Positions 60,902 to 64,000 of a stretch of 64,000 nt of DNA are shown here, in pieces. The notes beneath the pieces are model-generated. The model saw only the letters and a list, made by a program, of their open reading frames with translations, was not told the DNA's origin and did no database searches. Made by a program: the position numbers and the translations under genes. This DNA comes from Paenibacillus sp. J5C2022 (GTDB lineage: Bacteria > Bacillota > Bacilli > Paenibacillales > Paenibacillaceae). The stretch spans positions 1 to 64,000 of the forward strand of contig NZ_JAOQJC010000025.1 of assembly GCF_025567625.1 (NCBI RefSeq). The letters are read 5' to 3'. How positions within the stretch are numbered: position 1 is the first letter of the stretch; the number at the start of each line of letters is the position of its first letter.

Positions 60902-63900
60902 TCATTCCTCACTCCCACAACGTAAAGTGATGACGGGTGAATGTCCTGTACCGAATGAGATGAAATAATATTCATCCCGCCAAGTATGGTCGGGCGGCGA
61001 ATAATCATAGATGTGATCCTCCCATCCCCGTTTCCCTTTGAAAATGCTTGGACCTACGAAGCCGACATCACCTTTGCAATGATGATGAGGACCTAATAAA
61101 TTGCGTAATCCGCTTGTCAGACGTAACTGAATATCGTTATTGCCTTTATGGATTAATGAAGTCATATCGAATGTATAAGGCGCCCATCCTCTTCGTCCTG
61201 CCAACTGCCCATTCACATATAGCTCGACTGTTGCGGCATATGGCTCCTTCAGTTCCAACGTTGCCTGATCGGGCTTTGTCTGACATATCCATACTTGTTC
61301 GATCTCGACAGTCCCTGCGAAGAAGCACAGTCCTTGAGAGGTTAAATCTTCCGCATGGATATATTCAGGCAGCGCGGATAGAGAAAAACCATCGGCTGCA
61401 GCCTCATAAATCCCGGTGGCTATTTCTTTCATGCCGCGCTTTGAAGCGACCGAAAAATGACCGATCAGATACAAGCACTCAAGCTCGGTTTCTTGATGAA
61501 ACCGATTTTTTTCCGTTTCAAATACATCTTCGTTTTCCAAGTAAGCAACATACTTTCCACCGCTGCGAAATTCACGTCGGATGATTAGTTCATTGCGGCC
61601 TTTTCTTATATAACTCTCCAATGAAATTTGTTTGATTGCGGGATCAAACCAGATTTCATGCCGCTCCAACTGAACGGGCTTTCGATTGCAATAGATCTGC
61701 ACCTCGTCCAAATCCTCCAACGCAAGTTTGAACGGCAACAGCAAGTTGTAATCCTGCTCAATATCAAATTCGTATCGAAGCTCAATGTCCAAATCCTGGT
61801 TCCATTCCGACAATTCTTCTTGAATATGCAGATGATTTTTCTTGCTGCTCCAATCCGTGTGGCCTGCAATTCGATATTGGCAGCTGTCTAATGTCAGCTG
61901 GTTTGCGGTTGCAGCATTTAACTTCCAGACCGGGGACATAATCGATTGCGAACGCTCTTCTGGTTGAATGATTGGACTAGCGTGATGTTCCCTATCATTA
62001 ACGCCGGCATCTAACGGAAGTGTACATATGATCGCAGACTCTCTTGCTTCCAGAGACATTTTACATATCGTGTTTCCGCCTCGATGCAACACCGCTTGCT
62101 TCGCTTGCTCGCCTGTTTCCGGATTCACTCTTACGACTGAACATTTCCCCTGCACCTCCATATGTCCTGACCATCCTGAGGCTTCGGTTGTTTGCAATAA
62201 GAAGTAAATGGTTTCGTCATCGTTTCTTCTTTCATAACTGTATATAGAAGAGTTAGCCGTTCCATTCTTGTCATAGATGCGCAAGCGGCGCTCCAGTCCA
62301 CCAAGGACTGCCTCCAATGCCTTTCTTGTCGGCATCACTCTCGTCACTTGTTGCTTGCACCATTGCTGCAGCTCCTCACACTGCTCTCCGCCAATAAGAT
62401 GCGGCAGTTGTCCGACGCTTATAATCATTCCGCCTGCCGCTTTAAACTGTTGCAACATGGCGAACGTGCTCTCTTCAATAGATAGCAAAGAAGGCAACAC
62501 AACAGCCTTATAACTCATACGACCCAGCTTCAACCTATCGCGCTCAAGTGAGCCGTACCTTTCCAGCAGCAACTCATCCCCGTAGTCATAATTGATATTC
62601 ATCTGAAGCAATAGCTCACTAATTTCTCCGAATCTTCGATCCAGTTCCCACAACGCATCCCCTTGCTCCCGTTGCTCCAGGCACCATGCGCTAGTAAGCG
62701 GATGAAGCACTAATATGTCCGATACTTCCCCCCCCTTATGCAACCACTGCTGCAAGCCATGAGAATAATGCGTAAATCGTTTAAAGTCTTTCCACCATGG
62801 CTGTTGATAAGAGATGGACGGGGGATAATCCCGCTTGCGAAGTCCGCGCAATGAGTATGCAGCCAAGTGCTGACATTGCACATTAATGCCCATACTGTAA
62901 TGCCAGTCCGCAATATATTTAAAATCAGCTATTGTTGCGCTCCATCCGCTGCAGCCAAACATTTCAGACAGCACTTGTTTTTTCCCTAATTGCCTTGCTA
63001 CGCTGCCCACTTGCTTCAGCAATACCGGCCTTGTTGTTCGATTGCCCAAATGATCAATTCCCGGCATATGCATCCATTCATATTTCCGCATCACATCGGC
63101 GACGGCACTCATTTGCCCGCGCAGCGTGTCTTCCGCCGCATAGTGTCCGGTAAAGCAAAGCTCATTCTCATCACACCAAAGCGCTATTTGCTTCGCAAAG
63201 GCTTCATTAAAGCATGTAGAAATCATCTTCCAAAAGCTGTGCCTTTCTCTATAAGCATCACTGCAATGAAGGAGAAGCTTAGGCAATATTTCCTTGATGG
63301 AGTAACCATGTTGTGCCATGAATTGTTGCTCCAATGCGTCTGACCAAGGAAATTTGCCCACTGCGTATTGCGGCTCATCCGTAAATATTCCTTTAATAAT
63401 CGTCCCAAAATAGTCGGAGAAGCGCTGTTTATAAGCTTCATAAGTACTGTCAATAAACAAACGCACTGTAGCGGGATTCAGCAAATCGCTGTAATAGGGG
63501 TTTACCTCATAATAAATGCGAAGGACTGACTCCTTGCCGGCTAACTGTTCATTAGGCTGAAGCCATTCCCATTCCTTCGCATCATTCAATCGATAGCAGC
63601 CTACCGTTCGTTTGTCAGACATTGCCTTGTCGGTCTCAATCATTTCATAACTTAACCATTTCTGTTGATGCTTCTCGCCGGCGCTTGGCACTTTTCCTCC
63701 GCAAAAACCGCTAGGCCATGCATCCTCATCATACAACCAAATTTCCAAGCCGCTTGTCTTGGCATGCTCCACACATACAGCAACGGCATCCATCCACTCT
63801 TGTCCCAAATAGTCAATTCCCAGACCGCCTCTTGCGTGAAGAAACACCCCGCTTAATCCCGCGGCTTGAAAATAATCCAGTTGTCTCTTAATCTCGTCAC

Positions 63901-63967
63901 GATCCAATTTATCATTCCATGACCAAAAGGATAGACAGCCCTTCGTCCAAATCTTATCCGCTTTCAC
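60902..63967 (-). CDS. GH106-like glycosyl hydrolase
   Basis: Large protein of about 1021 residues without a signal peptide. The N-terminal barrel starts CLSFWSWNDKLDRDEIKRQL and contains AGLSGVFLHARGG and IWLYDEDAWPSG, as in GH106/alpha-L-rhamnosidase-like proteins; GIFTDEPQY and LSEMFGCSGW may hold active-site residues. The C-terminus is a GH2-type sugar-binding jelly roll (VELYVNGQLAGRRGWAPYTF). GTG at 63967 has GGAGGAG six bases upstream and is preferred over the TTG at 63970. The frame stays open to the window edge, so a longer protein cannot be excluded. Confidence 0.82.
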   Translation of the reverse strand: MKADKIWTKGCLSFWSWNDKLDRDEIKRQLDYFQAAGLSGVFLHARGGLGIDYLGQEWMDAVAVCVEHAKTSGLEIWLYDEDAWPSGFCGGKVPSAGEKHQQKWLSYEMIETDKAMSDKRTVGCYRLNDAKEWEWLQPNEQLAGKESVLRIYYEVNPYYSDLLNPATVRLFIDSTYEAYKQRFSDYFGTIIKGIFTDEPQYAVGKFPWSDALEQQFMAQHGYSIKEILPKLLLHCSDAYRERHSFWKMISTCFNEAFAKQIALWCDENELCFTGHYAAEDTLRGQMSAVADVMRKYEWMHMPGIDHLGNRTTRPVLLKQVGSVARQLGKKQVLSEMFGCSGWSATIADFKYIADWHYSMGINVQCQHLAAYSLRGLRKRDYPPSISYQQPWWKDFKRFTHYSHGLQQWLHKGGEVSDILVLHPLTSAWCLEQREQGDALWELDRRFGEISELLLQMNINYDYGDELLLERYGSLERDRLKLGRMSYKAVVLPSLLSIEESTFAMLQQFKAAGGMIISVGQLPHLIGGEQCEELQQWCKQQVTRVMPTRKALEAVLGGLERRLRIYDKNGTANSSIYSYERRNDDETIYFLLQTTEASGWSGHMEVQGKCSVVRVNPETGEQAKQAVLHRGGNTICKMSLEARESAIICTLPLDAGVNDREHHASPIIQPEERSQSIMSPVWKLNAATANQLTLDSCQYRIAGHTDWSSKKNHLHIQEELSEWNQDLDIELRYEFDIEQDYNLLLPFKLALEDLDEVQIYCNRKPVQLERHEIWFDPAIKQISLESYIRKGRNELIIRREFRSGGKYVAYLENEDVFETEKNRFHQETELECLYLIGHFSVASKRGMKEIATGIYEAAADGFSLSALPEYIHAEDLTSQGLCFFAGTVEIEQVWICQTKPDQATLELKEPYAATVELYVNGQLAGRRGWAPYTFDMTSLIHKGNNDIQLRLTSGLRNLLGPHHHCKGDVGFVGPSIFKGKRGWEDHIYDYSPPDHTWRDEYYFISFGTGHSPVITLRCGSEE

Positions 63968-64000
63968 CAACTGCTCCTCCCAGCCATACAGAACGATTCT

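Overview
The window looks like a chromosomal segment of a Paenibacillus-like member of the Bacillales. The evidence is strong GGAGG-type ribosome sites with some GTG and TTG starts, a Firmicutes-type Fur, a CcpN/PpsR pair, a Gram-positive Tad pilus locus with an Flp1-type pilin and no secretin, and large AraC/ABC/glycoside hydrolase loci. No rRNA, tRNA, phage module or CRISPR array was seen. Most genes lie on the minus strand.

Layout. 0.3-2.7 kb: a PDZ-S41 protease and a Cof-type HAD phosphatase. 3.0-5.2 kb: a membrane-anchored AraC-family regulator split by one extra base in a C6 run, with a nine-copy octamer microsatellite just upstream. 5.6-6.7 kb: no gene, but an array of 52-bp units interrupted by a 149-bp MITE-like insertion. 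6.8-13.1 kb: ferric-iron ABC importer, two-component system and fur, with Fur/PerR-like palindromes between them. 13.4-17.2 kb: sulfate importer cysT-cysW-cysA-sbp. 17.6-25.7 kb: housekeeping genes (yigZ, pgi, DUF420, ppnP, tkt, purU, nfo, DUF2621). 25.9-27.8 kb: a small lipoprotein, a second 52-bp array and a TIGR01777 epimerase. 27.8-38.1 kb: a ten-gene Tad/Flp pilus operon ending in an FHA protein. 38.3-40.2 kb: ndk, ppsR and ccpN.

From about 40.3 kb the DNA looks AT-richer and carries a glycan-use island. In transcription order (minus strand, right to left) it holds a GH106-like hydrolase, two DUF2961/GH172 proteins (one without the GTGTED motif), a lipoprotein of unknown function, a lipoprotein solute-binding protein, an MsmX/UgpC-type ATPase, a 978-residue binding protein fused to two carbohydrate-binding-like domains, a permease pair, an NHL-repeat/Yip1 membrane protein, a DUF5696 membrane protein, a second permease pair, an AraC regulator and an SGNH esterase. 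A decayed GH20 gene follows. The likely logic is that surface enzymes and binding modules process a plant or microbial glycan, two importers sharing one ATPase take up the products, and AraC-type regulators control the set.

The most interesting items are the two-locus 52-bp palindrome arrays (about five helical turns per unit, no register slip), the dual-importer/NHL-Yip1/DUF5696 operon, and a strong terminator sitting between a good promoter and the first Tad gene, which suggests attenuation.
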